From the NCBI RefSeq assembly GCF_026626665.1, contig NZ_JAPNKE010000002.1, forward strand, positions 5,929,168 to 5,993,167: a stretch of DNA of 64,000 bases. The letters run 5' to 3'. Below, in pieces: positions 18,420-27,622 of the stretch. This DNA is from Nannocystis pusilla. GTDB lineage: Bacteria; Myxococcota_A; Polyangia; Nannocystales; Nannocystaceae. Position 1 is the first letter of the stretch. The number at the start of each line of letters is the position of its first letter. Position numbers and translations under genes: made by a program. The notes under the pieces were generated by a model. It searched no databases. It was not told the DNA's origin and saw only the letters and a program-made list of their open reading frames with translations.

Positions 18420-19142
18420 TCAAAGCCCTCTGATCCGCCCATAGCGGTCATCCCGCCAGGGGTGGGCCGTGCTCGAATAACCGTTCATCTCCCAGAACCC
18501 GAGCTTTTCGCGCGTCAGCAGCTCGATGCGGCTTATCCACTTCGAGCCTTTCCACGCGTACAGCTGCGGTGTGATCATTCGGACCGGCCCGCCGTGTTCG
18601 ATGGGCAGGTCGTGGCCGTCGACCGTGTGGGCCAGCAGCACGTCGGGCTTGAGCGCCTCTTCGAGCGCCACGTTGGTCGTGTAGCCGTCGTAGCCGTGGC
18701 ACATCACGTGGACCGCCGCCGGGGTCGGGTGCACCAGCGCCATCAGGTCGGCGAAGCGCACGCCGACCCATTGCATGTCCATCTTGGACCACGACGTCAC
18801 GCAGTGGAAGTCGCTGGTGTCCGTGGTCTGCGGCAGCGCCATGAAGGCCGCCCAGTCGAGCGTGATCGGCTGCTCGACCGCGCCGTCGATCTTCAGCTCC
18901 CACTTGTCCTTCGGGACGATCGGCTTGCGTCCGAGGTCGAGCACCGGCCACTTCTTCGTCACGGTCTGGCCGACCGGCAGCTTCGGCATCCCGTGGCGGT
19001 TCGGCGGGCCCGAGCCCTGCGGGCGCGCGTCGGACAGCGCGGGCGTGTCGCGCATCCGCTGCTCCCAGCGCTCCATCAGCTTGCGCCGCGCTTCGACGAT
19101 CCGCCGCTCCTTGTCGTCCGCGTCCTCGCTCATCCTCTGCAT
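18420..19142 (-). CDS. Sulfite-oxidase-type molybdopterin oxidoreductase
   Basis: About 240 residues from the ATG at 19142; a second ATG at 19133 is equally usable. The fold is the molybdopterin-binding domain of the sulfite oxidase/YedY family. The molybdenum-ligating cysteine lies in HCVTSWSKMDMQW (Cys114). Other hallmarks are WAAFMALPQ, VMCHGYDGYTTN, LAHTVDGHDLPIEHGGPVR and WKGSKWISRIEL. No Tat signal is visible, so unlike YedY the enzyme appears cytoplasmic, as in the short actinobacterial-type sulfite oxidase-like proteins. The electron partner and the substrate are unknown, and no haem subunit gene is adjacent. Confidence 0.9.
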   Translation of the reverse strand: MQRMSEDADDKERRIVEARRKLMERWEQRMRDTPALSDARPQGSGPPNRHGMPKLPVGQTVTKKWPVLDLGRKPIVPKDKWELKIDGAVEQPITLDWAAFMALPQTTDTSDFHCVTSWSKMDMQWVGVRFADLMALVHPTPAAVHVMCHGYDGYTTNVALEEALKPDVLLAHTVDGHDLPIEHGGPVRMITPQLYAWKGSKWISRIELLTREKLGFWEMNGYSSTAHPWRDDRYGRIRGL

Positions 19143-19323
19143 TCTACTCGAGCGCGCTCGCGCGGCCGAGCGACCGCCGGCGCGGACCCCCGGCCGGGCG
19201 CGACGGCTCGCCAGGCTCACGGCGCTCCGGCGCTCGGTCGCGTCGTGGAACTCTCACGAGACAGCGACATCGGCCGATGGGCCCGCCCGCCTCGCCTCTC
19301 GCGCCGGGCATAGCGACAGCGCC

Positions 19324-19478
19324 TGATGCCGGCCTCACACCTCACGCCGTCCGAGACGGACTCGCTCGACCGGGTCGTCCGAGATGCCCGCGACCGAGCC
19401 CGATGCCGATCCCTCACACCTCACGCGCTCCGGGGCGCCCTCGCTCGACCCGGTCGTCCGCGACGCCGCGACTGAGCT
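19324..19478. repeat. 77-bp direct repeat, two imperfect copies
   Basis: GATGCCGGCCTCACACCTCA at 19324 recurs in altered form at about 19400 (GATGCCGATCCCTCACACCT). Both copies then share a CTCGCTCGACC-GGTCGTCCG block. No coding function is apparent. The repeat lies in the 438-bp gap between ligA and the oxidoreductase gene. Confidence 0.55.
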
Positions 19479-19515
19479 CGACGGTCGTCTCGCGTCCGCG
19501 CCTCTCCTGCACCAG

Positions 19516-19571
19516 AGGACATGCTTTTTAGCACATGCCCGAAGGGGCATGCCCCTTCGAACATGCCCCTC
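19516..19571. repeat. Overlapping palindromes downstream of ligA
   Basis: CATGCCC-GAAG-GGGCATG (19534-19551) overlaps the perfect 12-mer GGGGCATGCCCC (19544-19555), and half-sites GGACATGC and ACATGCCCC flank them. The cluster is immediately downstream of the ligA stop codon and may end its transcript. The reverse strand shows no strong T run except TAAAAAG near 19526-19531. Confidence 0.6.
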
Positions 19572-19580
19572 GAGCCAGGC

Positions 19581-21632
19581 TCACTCGAGCGAGCCGACCA
19601 TCGCCAGGAACTCCTCTTCGCTGAGGATCTTGAGCGGGGCGCCGGCGGCGATCAGCTCTTCGGCCTTCTTCTGCTTGCTCGACTTGGCGCCGCGTCCGGC
19701 GCCGACCACCAGGAAGGACAGCGCCTTCGTCACGCCGGACGGCACCTCGCCGCCGAGGGCTTGCACGCGGGCCTGGGCGACCTCGCGGGTGAACGCCTCG
19801 AGCGTGCCGGTGAACACGAAGCTCTTGCCGGACAGCGCCGCGCCCTCGACCGGGGCCGGGGCGGCCTCGCCGGGCAGCACCGTCACGAACTCGAGCAGCG
19901 CGTCGATCAGCTCCGCGCGGGCCGCCAGGCCGTGGACGATGGCGTCGGCGATCGCGTCCTTGATCCCGCGGACCGCGGTGAGGTCGGCCTGGGTGAGCTC
20001 CCGGATCCGCTCGAGCGTGCGGAACTCGCCGGCCAGCAGCAGCGCGTTCTGCTTGCCGAGGTGCTCGATCCCCAGCGCTTGCAGGAACACCGCCAGCGGC
20101 AGCTCGCGGTGCGCCTCGATCTGGTCGATCAGGTTCTGCGCGCTCTTCTCGCCCAGGCGCTCGAGCTCCTGCAGGTCGACCGCGCGCAGGCGGTAGTAAT
20201 CGGCCGGCGTGCTGAGCAGCTCGGCGTCGACCGCCGCGCCGATCACCTTCGGGCCGAAGCCCTGCAGGTCGACCACCTTGGCGAAGTGCTCGAGCTCGCC
20301 GAGGCGGGCCTGCACGCACTTCTTCGGCTCGGCGCACCACAGGTTCTCGCCGTCGCGCTTCTTGCGGCGCTCGATCGGCCCGCCGCACGCGGGGCACTGC
20401 GTCGGCAGGTCGAACGGGCGCGACGCCGGGCCCGACTCGACCACGCGCTCGACGTTGGGGATCACGCCGCCGCGGCGGGTCACCTCGACGCGGCAGTTGT
20501 GGGTCAGGCCGAGCGATTCGAAGATGTTGAGGTTGTGCAGGCTGGCGCGGCCGATCCGCGCGCCGCTGAGCTCGACCGGCTCGAGCAGGGCCACCGGCGT
20601 GATCACCCCGGTGCGGCTGACCGACCAGAGGATGTCGAGCAGGTCGGTCACGCCCGAGTCGCCCTGGAACTTGTAGGCGATCGCGTAGCGCGGGTGATGG
20701 CCCGTGAGCCCGAGGCGCCGCTGCTCCTTGACCGAGCCGGTGCGGTAGACGACCCCGTCGATCTCGTAGTCGAGCTCCGGCCGGTTGCGGGCCCAGCGGT
20801 CGTAGCTGGCCTGCAGCCCGGCGCGGTCGACGAACTCGTGGTCGATGCCGCCGAGCCCGAGCTTCTTGAGCAGCTCGAACTTGTCGCGCTCGCTGTCGAA
20901 TTCGGGGCCGATGATGTCGTAGGCGAAGAAGCTCAGGTGCGCGTTGCGGGTGTTCTTGCGCTCCTTCTGCTTGATCGACCCGGCCGTCAGGTTGCGCGGG
21001 TTGGCGAAGTCGCCCTTGAACTTGGCGAAGTCGCTGAGCTTCATGTAAAGCTCGCCGCGGACCTCGAGCTCGACCCCGTCCGACGCGACCGTGCGCGGGA
21101 TGTCCTTCACCTCGAGCGCGTTCATCGTGATGTCCTCGCCCTCGGTGCCCGAGCCGCGGGTGGCCGCCATCACCAGCTTGCCCTTCTTGTCGTAGCGCAG
21201 GCTGCAGGCCACGCCGTCCATCTTCGGCATCACCAGGATGTCGCCGCTGAACTTGCCGGCCCAGCTCTGCAGATCGGTCTCGTTGTAGCACTTCTCCAGC
21301 GACAGCATCGGCCGCTGGTGGCGGACCGCCGCTCCGAACCGCTGCTCGGGCGCCAGCTGCAACGCCTCCTCCGCGTCCATCGCCGGCGCCTCGGCCGACT
21401 GCGGCCCCATCTCGTCGAGCACCGCCGCGTCGGGCCGCACCCGCTTCAGCCGCTCGACCAACTGGTCGTACAGCGTATCCGGCAGCGTCGGCGCGTGGTG
21501 GTCCCAGTACTCCTTGTTGGCCCGCCGGATCAGCGCCTCGAGCTCGTCGGCCGTGAACGAAGGCAGCCTGGCGTTCACCGCGGCGGCGTCGAGGGTCTGC
21601 AGGTCGGAGGCGGGGGTCGTCGAGGCGCTCAT
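19581..21632 (-). CDS. ligA: NAD-dependent DNA ligase LigA
   Basis: A 683-residue ligase from the ATG at 21632, close to the usual LigA length. The adenylation motif KxDG is present as VMPKMDGVA (Lys137). The nucleotidyltransferase motif GVVYRTGSVKEQ, an OB-fold region (SRTGVITPVALLEP), a four-cysteine zinc finger (CPACGG then CAEPKKC), helix-hairpin-helix repeats and a C-terminal BRCT domain (GKSFVFTGTLEAFTREVA) follow in the standard order. PKMDGVA differs from the common EPKIDGLA, so it could be a second, divergent LigA, as occurs in some myxobacteria; that cannot be judged from one window. It seals nicks during replication and repair. Confidence 0.95.
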   Translation of the reverse strand: MSASTTPASDLQTLDAAAVNARLPSFTADELEALIRRANKEYWDHHAPTLPDTLYDQLVERLKRVRPDAAVLDEMGPQSAEAPAMDAEEALQLAPEQRFGAAVRHQRPMLSLEKCYNETDLQSWAGKFSGDILVMPKMDGVACSLRYDKKGKLVMAATRGSGTEGEDITMNALEVKDIPRTVASDGVELEVRGELYMKLSDFAKFKGDFANPRNLTAGSIKQKERKNTRNAHLSFFAYDIIGPEFDSERDKFELLKKLGLGGIDHEFVDRAGLQASYDRWARNRPELDYEIDGVVYRTGSVKEQRRLGLTGHHPRYAIAYKFQGDSGVTDLLDILWSVSRTGVITPVALLEPVELSGARIGRASLHNLNIFESLGLTHNCRVEVTRRGGVIPNVERVVESGPASRPFDLPTQCPACGGPIERRKKRDGENLWCAEPKKCVQARLGELEHFAKVVDLQGFGPKVIGAAVDAELLSTPADYYRLRAVDLQELERLGEKSAQNLIDQIEAHRELPLAVFLQALGIEHLGKQNALLLAGEFRTLERIRELTQADLTAVRGIKDAIADAIVHGLAARAELIDALLEFVTVLPGEAAPAPVEGAALSGKSFVFTGTLEAFTREVAQARVQALGGEVPSGVTKALSFLVVGAGRGAKSSKQKKAEELIAAGAPLKILSEEEFLAMVGSLE

Positions 21633-22237
21633 GAGCGCCCGGGATGCTAACAAACCCGCGCCCGCGCGTCGCCCGCTCGCTTTCGCGCGCGCAGCAGGAG
21701 GCGCCCAGGGACCGCTACAGCGGGCGAGCGCTCCGCAGCGCCGCAGGCCAACGCGACTCGCTACGTCGAAGACAGCTCGCCGCCGGTGGACGTCGTGCGA
21801 CGGAGGGGTCACGACTCGTGGCCGCAGATCTCGTTCTCCTCCGACAACCACTCGCGGCGTCGCGGAGGTACCCGATGCCCGCGACTTCACGGCGGCGGTT
21901 CGACGCGCTGGGTCGAGGGCTTCTCGGTCTCGCATGCGACCTCCCATCATCATGCGTGCCGGGCATGGCACCGATCATTCTCCGACAGGCCGCAGTGCCC
22001 ACAAAGATCTCCCGGGTGCCACCATTGTCTCCAAAGTCGGCCGATCCAGCTCGTCCTGAGACAGATGAGCCTCCCGCTCGCGGACGCGGACCCGAGCGCC
22101 CGAGGGCGGCATGATCCGCGAGGCGACCATGACGGCGGTGTCGTGCGGGTGCGCGGGCTCGCCCGCCGGAACGCCTCTCCGCCCCAGTTTGGCTGCATCC
22201 GGCCCGTGGCACGCCTCTTGAAGAGCTCGGGGAACCT
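21633..22237. other. Divergent gap between ligA and vWA lipoprotein genes
   Basis: This 605-bp region between divergently transcribed genes shows no gene with a recognisable signature on either strand. It should contain both promoters. GGGGAAC lies 6-11 bp before the ATG at 22238. Confidence 0.4.
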
Positions 22238-23602
22238 ATGACTTCCCGCGCCTGTAGTCCCCTGCGTCTGGCACTCCTCGCTCTTCCGCTCATGACTCTG
22301 GCCGTCGGCTGTGGCGACGATTCGGGCGGCGATTACAGTGGTAGCGCCACCAATGCGAGCTCGCCGAATTCGGGCGGTGGCACGGATGGTGGCAGCGGCG
22401 GCGAGCCGGGCGACAGCGGGGACCCGGGCGATTCGGGCGGCGCCGGCACCGATGCTCCTGGCGACACCGGTGCTGCCTCGAGCGCCGGCGATTCGGGTGC
22501 CGATCCGACCGGCGCCGGCACCTCGGGCGCCGGCGGCGACAGTGACGGCGACACCGGCGGCGAGGAGCCGATCGATCCCGGCCAGCTGACGGCGGGCGAG
22601 TGGCGGGACCTCGACCATTGGGACTTCTGGATCGGCCTGCTCGGCGACGAGATGTGGTCCTCGATGGAGAAGCTGTGGAAGCTCTATACCAGCCAGCGCT
22701 TCGCCGTCGTCGCGGTCGCCGATCAGGTCCCGGTGGTCGACGCCGACGTCGTGCTGCTGGCCGGCGACCAGCAGACGGTGTGGAGCGCCCGCACCGACGT
22801 ACGCGGCCGGGCCGAGCTGTTCAACGGCCTGCTCGGCGCGCCGGCCGAGGGTCCGTTCACCATTCAGGTGACCTCGGGTGAATCGACCGTCTCGATCGCC
22901 GACGCCCAGCCGTTCGCCGGTGATCCCGCGATCGCCAGCCTCGACGCCGCCGCGGCGCCGGCGAAGGTCCTCGATCTCCTGTTCATGATCGACACCACCG
23001 GCTCGATGGGCGACGAGCTCGAGTACCTGCAGATCGAGCTCGCCGACGTGATCGCGGAGATCCGCGACAACATCGGCCAGTCGTTCAAGATCCGCCTCAG
23101 CGTCAACTTCTACCGCGACCACGGCGACGAGTACCTGGTGCGCGAGTTCCCGTTCACCGAGGACATCGATACCGCCCTGGCCGACCTCGCCGCGCAGAGC
23201 TACGACGGCGGCGGCGACTTCCCCGAGGCTGTCAGCGAGGCGCTCGATTCGACGATCCACGGCCACGACTGGAGCCCCTCGGCGGTGTCGCGCCTGGCGT
23301 TCCTGGTCCTCGACGCGCCGCCGCACGACAGCGCCCCGGACCTCTCGATGATCCACGAGAGCGTCAGCGACGCCGCGGCCGCCGGCGTGCGCATCATCCC
23401 GGTCGCCTCCTCCGGTATCGACAAGAGCACCGAGTTCTTCCTCCGCTTCGTCGACATCGCCACCGGCGGCACTTACGTGTTCCTCACCAGCCACAGCGGG
23501 ATCGGCGGCGAACACCTCGAGCCGACCATCGGCGACTACCAGGTCGAGCTGCTCAACAAGCTGCTGGTGCGCCTGATCAGCCAGTCGGTCCAGGGCAATT
23601 AA
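22238..23602 (+). CDS. von Willebrand factor A domain lipoprotein
   Basis: A 454-residue lipoprotein with signal and lipobox LAVGC (Cys25), then an Asp/Gly/Ser-rich linker to about residue 115. A short domain follows (FAVVAVADQVPVVDADVVLL), with a carboxypeptidase-regulatory-like or Ig-like look. The vWA domain begins near residue 247 with MIDTTGSMGDE, whose DxTxS metal-binding site (MIDAS, Asp252) is intact, and runs to the C-terminus (IIPVASSGIDKST). vWA domains bind ligands through a divalent metal; a surface adhesion role is inferred. A strong hairpin lies 37 bp after the stop codon. Confidence 0.85.
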   Translation: MTSRACSPLRLALLALPLMTLAVGCGDDSGGDYSGSATNASSPNSGGGTDGGSGGEPGDSGDPGDSGGAGTDAPGDTGAASSAGDSGADPTGAGTSGAGGDSDGDTGGEEPIDPGQLTAGEWRDLDHWDFWIGLLGDEMWSSMEKLWKLYTSQRFAVVAVADQVPVVDADVVLLAGDQQTVWSARTDVRGRAELFNGLLGAPAEGPFTIQVTSGESTVSIADAQPFAGDPAIASLDAAAAPAKVLDLLFMIDTTGSMGDELEYLQIELADVIAEIRDNIGQSFKIRLSVNFYRDHGDEYLVREFPFTEDIDTALADLAAQSYDGGGDFPEAVSEALDSTIHGHDWSPSAVSRLAFLVLDAPPHDSAPDLSMIHESVSDAAAAGVRIIPVASSGIDKSTEFFLRFVDIATGGTYVFLTSHSGIGGEHLEPTIGDYQVELLNKLLVRLISQSVQGN

Positions 23603-23638
23603 AAGAAGAAACGCCCTCGCGGGCGAACCCATCACATC

Positions 23639-23667
23639 GGCACGCGCCGCCCACCGCGGCGCGTGCC
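23639..23667. terminator. Strong 12-bp stem hairpin after the vWA gene
   Basis: GGCACGCGCCGC-CCACC-GCGGCGCGTGCC is a perfect 12-bp stem with a 5-base loop, followed by CTCGTCGTTT. A smaller stem CGCCC-TCGC-GGGCG lies at 23612-23625. Placement after the vWA stop codon and before a convergent gene suits a transcription terminator, although the T run is weak. Confidence 0.7.
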
Positions 23668-23734
23668 CTCGTCGTTTCGCCGCCGGCCCACCACAGCGCG
23701 TAAGGGCCCGGCGATCGTGGCCGCTGTCTTCAAT

Positions 23735-23912
23735 CTCTCTGCCGCTTCATTCGGCGCACGGGCCCGCGACCGTGCGCGCATGCGCTGAGTCGGGGAGCGC
23801 TCGCACCAGCGCGGTCCCCCCAGCGCCGCCTTCTCTCTGCGGCTTCACTCCGCGCACAGGCCCGCGACCGTGCGCGCGTGCGGCGAATCAGGAAATGCTC
23901 GCACCAGCTCCG
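23735..23912. repeat. 98-bp tandem duplication of a gene 3-prime end
   Basis: Copy B (23833-23912) contains the stop codon and last codons of the TPR regulator gene at 23845. Copy A (23735-23832) lies directly downstream and keeps the same order, including a TCA stop equivalent and the phrase CCCGCGACCGTGCGCGC. The copies differ at several positions, so the duplication is not recent. Confidence 0.7.
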
Positions 23913-24559
23913 CCGCGGCCGCGCGGGCTTCGGCGCGTCGGCCGAGCTCGCACTGCGCCTGCGCGGTCAGCAGCATGCGCTCTTCGACCAGATGGCCGTT
24001 CGGGAACTCACGGGCGTGCTGCTCGAGGGAAGTCAACGCCGCGCCCGGGTCCTTGCGGCCGAGGGCCGCGCGAGCGGCTCGCAGCAGCGTCAGCTCGGCG
24101 TCCAGCGCCGGCATGTCCTTCGGGACATCTGCCACGCGCGCCCCCGACTGCCGCGGCCGCTGCTCTTGCGGCGGGACGGTCGGCGCCGCCTCGGGAACCG
24201 CCGACGACGCGCCCTCGCGCACCACCGGCGCCCCGCCGCGGACCTGCGTCGCCTCCGCGCTCGTGTCGGTCGCCGCCGCCTCGTGCGCCGCCTGACTGCC
24301 CGCGTCGCCGGCGTCCCGCTGGAGCAGCCGCGCCCGCGCGCCCACGACCAGCAGCAACACCGCGGCCGCCACCAGCACCGCGCCCCACATCAGGTCGCGC
24401 CGGCGCGTCGAGACGCGCACCGGCGGCGCCCCGGTTTCCTCGCCGATCGCCGCCTGCAAGCGGGCCCACGCGGCCGCGCGCGTCGGCGGGCATGCGCTCG
24501 CTGCGATAGGCGGCGACGATGTCGCGGCACTTCTGCTCATTGAGACTCTGCGGATCCAT
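23845..24559 (-). CDS. Single-pass membrane TPR protein, probable sigma partner, one frame break
   Basis: The start at 24559 lies inside the sigma-factor gene, a 23-bp overlap that implies translational coupling. The N-terminus MDPQSLNEQKCRDIVAAYRS is cytoplasmic. A frameshift near 24478 precedes AWARLQAAIGEETG. One membrane helix follows (LMWGAVLVAAAVLLLVVGAR), then an Ala/Thr/Pro linker and a helical TPR-like C-terminus (AQCELGRRAEARAAAAELVR). This is the architecture of membrane-bound regulators paired with ECF sigma factors in myxobacteria. There is no zinc-finger HxxxCxxC motif, so anti-sigma activity is inferred only from context. The linker contains an in-frame copy of the GACATGTCC palindrome (KDMPALD). 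Confidence 0.65.
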
Positions 24560-25091
24560 CGCGACCTCCGGCGACGAAGCTGGCGAATCGCCTGCGCGCG
24601 CTGTTGAGACGGGAATAGAGGGTGTTGAGATTGACGCCGAGCTGCTCGGCGATCTCGGGCACCTTGAGGCCCTCGAGCTCGGCGAGCATGAACACCAGGC
24701 GGTGCTCCTCGGACAGGGTGGCGAGGAAGCGATCGACGAGCGCCCGCGCCTCGATCGCGGCGATCACCTCGTCGGGCGCCGGCCCGCCGCTCGGCTCGGG
24801 CGCGACCGTCAGGCGGCGCAGGTGACGGGCGTGGCTGCGCCGGTGGTGCAGCACCACGTTGCGGGTGATCCCGAACAGCCACGACGGCAGGCTGGCGCGC
24901 CCGTCGTAGTCGGCGAGCCGCCGGTGCACCACCAGGAAGACCTCGTGGAACGCGTCGTCGCGGCCGGCCCCCTCGACCCCGAAGTTGCGGAGCAAGCGCC
25001 ACACGAAGTCCGCGTGGTCGCGGTAGACCTGCTCGAGCGTCGGCGTCGACCTCGGTCGGGGGCTGGGTTCGTGGGCGGCGCTCGGCTTCAC
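24537..25091 (-). CDS. ECF-type RNA polymerase sigma factor
   Basis: A 184-residue sigma factor. Region 2 spans about residues 20-90 (VYRDHADFVWRLLRNFGV, then DDAFHEVFLVVHRRL and SLPSWLFGITRNVVLHHRR). Region 4 spans about 125-172 (LATLSEEHRLVFMLAELEG, VPEIAEQLGVNLNTLYSRL). There is no region 3, as in ECF factors. Its 3-prime end overlaps the membrane TPR gene, and the gene upstream on the same strand encodes an outer-membrane-like protein 43 bp away. The three genes probably form one unit in which the membrane protein controls the sigma factor. Confidence 0.93.
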   Translation of the reverse strand: MKPSAAHEPSPRPRSTPTLEQVYRDHADFVWRLLRNFGVEGAGRDDAFHEVFLVVHRRLADYDGRASLPSWLFGITRNVVLHHRRSHARHLRRLTVAPEPSGGPAPDEVIAAIEARALVDRFLATLSEEHRLVFMLAELEGLKVPEIAEQLGVNLNTLYSRLNSARRRFASFVAGGRDGSAESQ

Positions 25092-25134
25092 GGCGACTCG
25101 TTGTGGTTTCCCGGCTCGCCGCCGATCCGTGAGC

Positions 25135-26307
25135 TCAGCCGGCCCCGCCGCGCCCGAACCGGAATTCGAGCCCCAGGGCCGCCCGCAGCGACACCGGCGC
25201 GATCGTGAACATGCGCCCGAGCCCCGCCGCGCTGAAGGTCCCGCCGAGCAACGGCACGCCGAGGTCCGCGCCGAACCACAGCGCCAGCCAGGGCCGCGGC
25301 GCCCACGCGACCGCCGGCCCGAACACCGCCGCCAGCCACGCGATCCGGTCGGCCCGCCCGCCCGCGAACCCGACTCCCTCGCCGAGAGCCTGCCCGCCCT
25401 CGAGCCCGCCGCACAGCGGGAACTCGACCTGCCGCGCCCGCAGCACGCCGCAGCCGCGCGCGCCCACGGCCCACAGCCGCACCCGCGCCCCCGCCTGCGG
25501 ATCGCTCTGCGTGTACTCGGTCGTCGGCGCCCGGTACAGCCCCGTCACCTCGACCCGCCAGCGCCGCCCCGAGAGCCCGCCCGCGAGCCCGACCGCCGGC
25601 CCCACGCGCGGCATCCCCAGCGCCTCGAGCCCGCCGGTGACGCGCACGAAGCCCCGCGGTCGGGCCACGCGAGCGGCTGGCTTCGGGGACATGTCGGAAG
25701 ATACATCCTCCTTGAGAGGGCCCGGCAGCACGGTCGTGCCCGCCGCGGGCTCCGGCGCCGGCTCGTCCGGCGGGGCGGAACCGCCTGCCCCGGAGGACAT
25801 GTGACTCGTATCTGCGCCCTCTTCGCCTGTCCTCGGGGACATGTTCGAAATACCGGATTCGGCTGCCCCGGGGGACAGGTCGCCCGCCCCGGCCTCGGCC
25901 GGTGATGGCTCGGGGGGCATGTCCTCGGGAGCAGGTGTTCCCGCCGGCGCGGCGCTCGGCGCCGGCACGATCGCCCCCTCGGCCGGGCGCGTGAGCACGC
26001 CGGGGTCGACCACCACCGCGGTCACGAACGCCGCCGCGTCGCCGATCTCCGCGCACGAGCGGCCGCGGAGGGTCCGCTTGCTGCGGCCCTCCGCCGCCTC
26101 GAGGTCGAGCGTCGCCGACCAGCGGCCCTCGCCCTCGCGGCGCACGTCGACGGTCACGCGGACCGGCCGCGACTCGGTGGCGCCGGCGAGGTAGCGCGCC
26201 AAGCTGTCCTGAAAGCCATGTTGAGGGCAGCGCGGATCGCCGCGCCAGGCCACTTCCACGTTCTGCGCAGGCAGCGCGGCGACGAGCGCGAGGACGAGGG
26301 GTCCCAC
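25135..26307 (-). CDS. Predicted outer-membrane protein with palindrome-derived linker
   Basis: About 390 residues from a GTG at 26307, which puts a signal peptide (GPLVLALVAALPAQNVEVAW) at the N-terminus; a TTG at 26349 would add a basic stretch. An N-terminal domain (about residues 15-110) is followed by a Pro/Gly/Ser-rich linker of about 110 residues. The C-terminus is rich in alternating hydrophobic strands (VGPAVGLAGGLSGRRWRVEV, FTIAPVSLRAALGLEFRFG), as in beta-barrels. The linker repeats MSP-like tripeptides (EDMPPE, SNMSPR, SHMSSG, SDMSPK), each encoded by an ACATGTCC-type core of the dispersed palindrome family. It is the first gene of the sigma-factor unit. The function is unknown. 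Confidence 0.7.
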   Translation of the reverse strand: MGPLVLALVAALPAQNVEVAWRGDPRCPQHGFQDSLARYLAGATESRPVRVTVDVRREGEGRWSATLDLEAAEGRSKRTLRGRSCAEIGDAAAFVTAVVVDPGVLTRPAEGAIVPAPSAAPAGTPAPEDMPPEPSPAEAGAGDLSPGAAESGISNMSPRTGEEGADTSHMSSGAGGSAPPDEPAPEPAAGTTVLPGPLKEDVSSDMSPKPAARVARPRGFVRVTGGLEALGMPRVGPAVGLAGGLSGRRWRVEVTGLYRAPTTEYTQSDPQAGARVRLWAVGARGCGVLRARQVEFPLCGGLEGGQALGEGVGFAGGRADRIAWLAAVFGPAVAWAPRPWLALWFGADLGVPLLGGTFSAAGLGRMFTIAPVSLRAALGLEFRFGRGGAG

Positions 26308-26653
26308 GGCCGGGAGACTAGCGCGCCGCCGGCCCCGGCCCGCCGACAATTTTCGCGACGGGCCTCACGGAATTCGCTCCCCGCCGGGAAATCACCCGCA
26401 CATGTCCCTCCCCGCCGCCCCGCGCGATGGCCCCGGCCTCCTCGCCCCGACCGCCCCGCGGGTCGCGACGTCGCGCCCGGGCGTGGGCCCACCGGTCACG
26501 GCGGCGACGCGCCCGGCTGCGCGCTGAACTCCGCCCGCGCCTCCGCGGACCGCCGGGTCGACGCCCCGGCGGCCCCGCGAAGCCTCGCGCCGCGCGAACG
26601 ACTCCCATCATTTCAATGACTCGACCCCGAGACCTACAGGAAATAACACTACC
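26308..26653. promoter_or_regulatory. Divergent intergenic region
   Basis: This 346-bp region separates the leftward outer-membrane/sigma unit from the rightward lipoprotein gene. It contains an isolated ACATGTCCC half palindrome at about 26400-26408. AGGAAAT lies 10-16 bp before the ATG at 26654. Confidence 0.4.
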
Positions 26654-27499
26654 ATGCAGACCCTCCCCCGCATCCTCGTCATCCTCCCCGCCCTGCTCGC
26701 ATTCGGCTGCCCCGGGCCCAAGGGCAACCTCGGGCAATACACCGCCTCCGACGGTGGTGAGACCGACGGCGGTGAGACCGACGGCGCGACCACCGACGAG
26801 ACCACCACCGCCGACGCGGGCACCACCGTCGAGAGCGAGACCAGCCCCGACGATCCGCCGCCGGCCTGCGCCGAGCCCGGCGACCCGACCTCGGAATCGG
26901 CGACCTTCCTCTTCGACCCCCCGCTCGCGAGCGACGGCTTCGCCGGTGAATGCGAGGTGAGCGCGATCGAGGCGGACCCGGACGGCGCCGAGATCGCGCT
27001 GACCTGCGGCGAGCAGGCCGTACAGATCCGCCTCGAGCTCGACGAGCCGCTGACGCAGTTCGCGGTCGGCGACCCGCTCGCGCTCGACTACCGCCTGGTC
27101 CAGTCGTTCGGCCAGAGCGAGTGGTTCACCCTCCGCCTGCCCGCCCCCGACGGCGCCCTGCTGCTCGGCGGCGTCCAGGCCGAGGACTTGACGCCGCCGA
27201 ACGCCGACTCGTTCTTCGCCCCGCTGAGCATGACCCGGCAGGACGGCGTGTGCATGACGACGATCGACTGCGACAACATGGAGGAGCCGATCGCCGTCGA
27301 GTTCACGCACGGCGATGACCATGCCGTGGTGTTCGCTTCGCACACCGCGGTGCTCGGCGAGTCGGCGCCGTACCGCGTCGGCGCCAGCACCGCTCGCAAG
27401 CACTACAGCGAGGCCGCCGACGGCCTGGGCGGCTTCTGCCAGGTGTTCGACGTCCCCGAATACTACTACCGCCTGATGTTCCACCGCCTCGACGAGTGA
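26654..27499 (+). CDS. Lipoprotein of unknown function
   Basis: A 281-residue protein with lipobox LAFGC (Cys19) and a Gly/Glu/Thr/Asp linker (GGETDGGETDG) to about residue 75. The folded part has paired cysteines (CEVSAIEADPDG, LTCGEQ, CMTTIDC) and strand-like segments. The order Cys-pair, LDYRLVQSFGQSEWFTLRL, then a C-terminal CQVFDVPEYYYR recalls the lipoprotein at 8894, so the two may be distant paralogues. No known domain is recognised. It converges with the large histidine kinase gene. Confidence 0.8.
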   Translation: MQTLPRILVILPALLAFGCPGPKGNLGQYTASDGGETDGGETDGATTDETTTADAGTTVESETSPDDPPPACAEPGDPTSESATFLFDPPLASDGFAGECEVSAIEADPDGAEIALTCGEQAVQIRLELDEPLTQFAVGDPLALDYRLVQSFGQSEWFTLRLPAPDGALLLGGVQAEDLTPPNADSFFAPLSMTRQDGVCMTTIDCDNMEEPIAVEFTHGDDHAVVFASHTAVLGESAPYRVGASTARKHYSEAADGLGGFCQVFDVPEYYYRLMFHRLDE

Positions 27500-27622
27500 G
27501 CCGAGGCGTCGACGCCGGTCGCGGCGACGGCTCGCGCGCAAGCCGTGCGAGCCGCTCGCCGTCCGCGAATGCGATCACCGCCGGATGCTCCGGCGAGCGC
27601 CCATTCGTCATCTTCAAGACAA

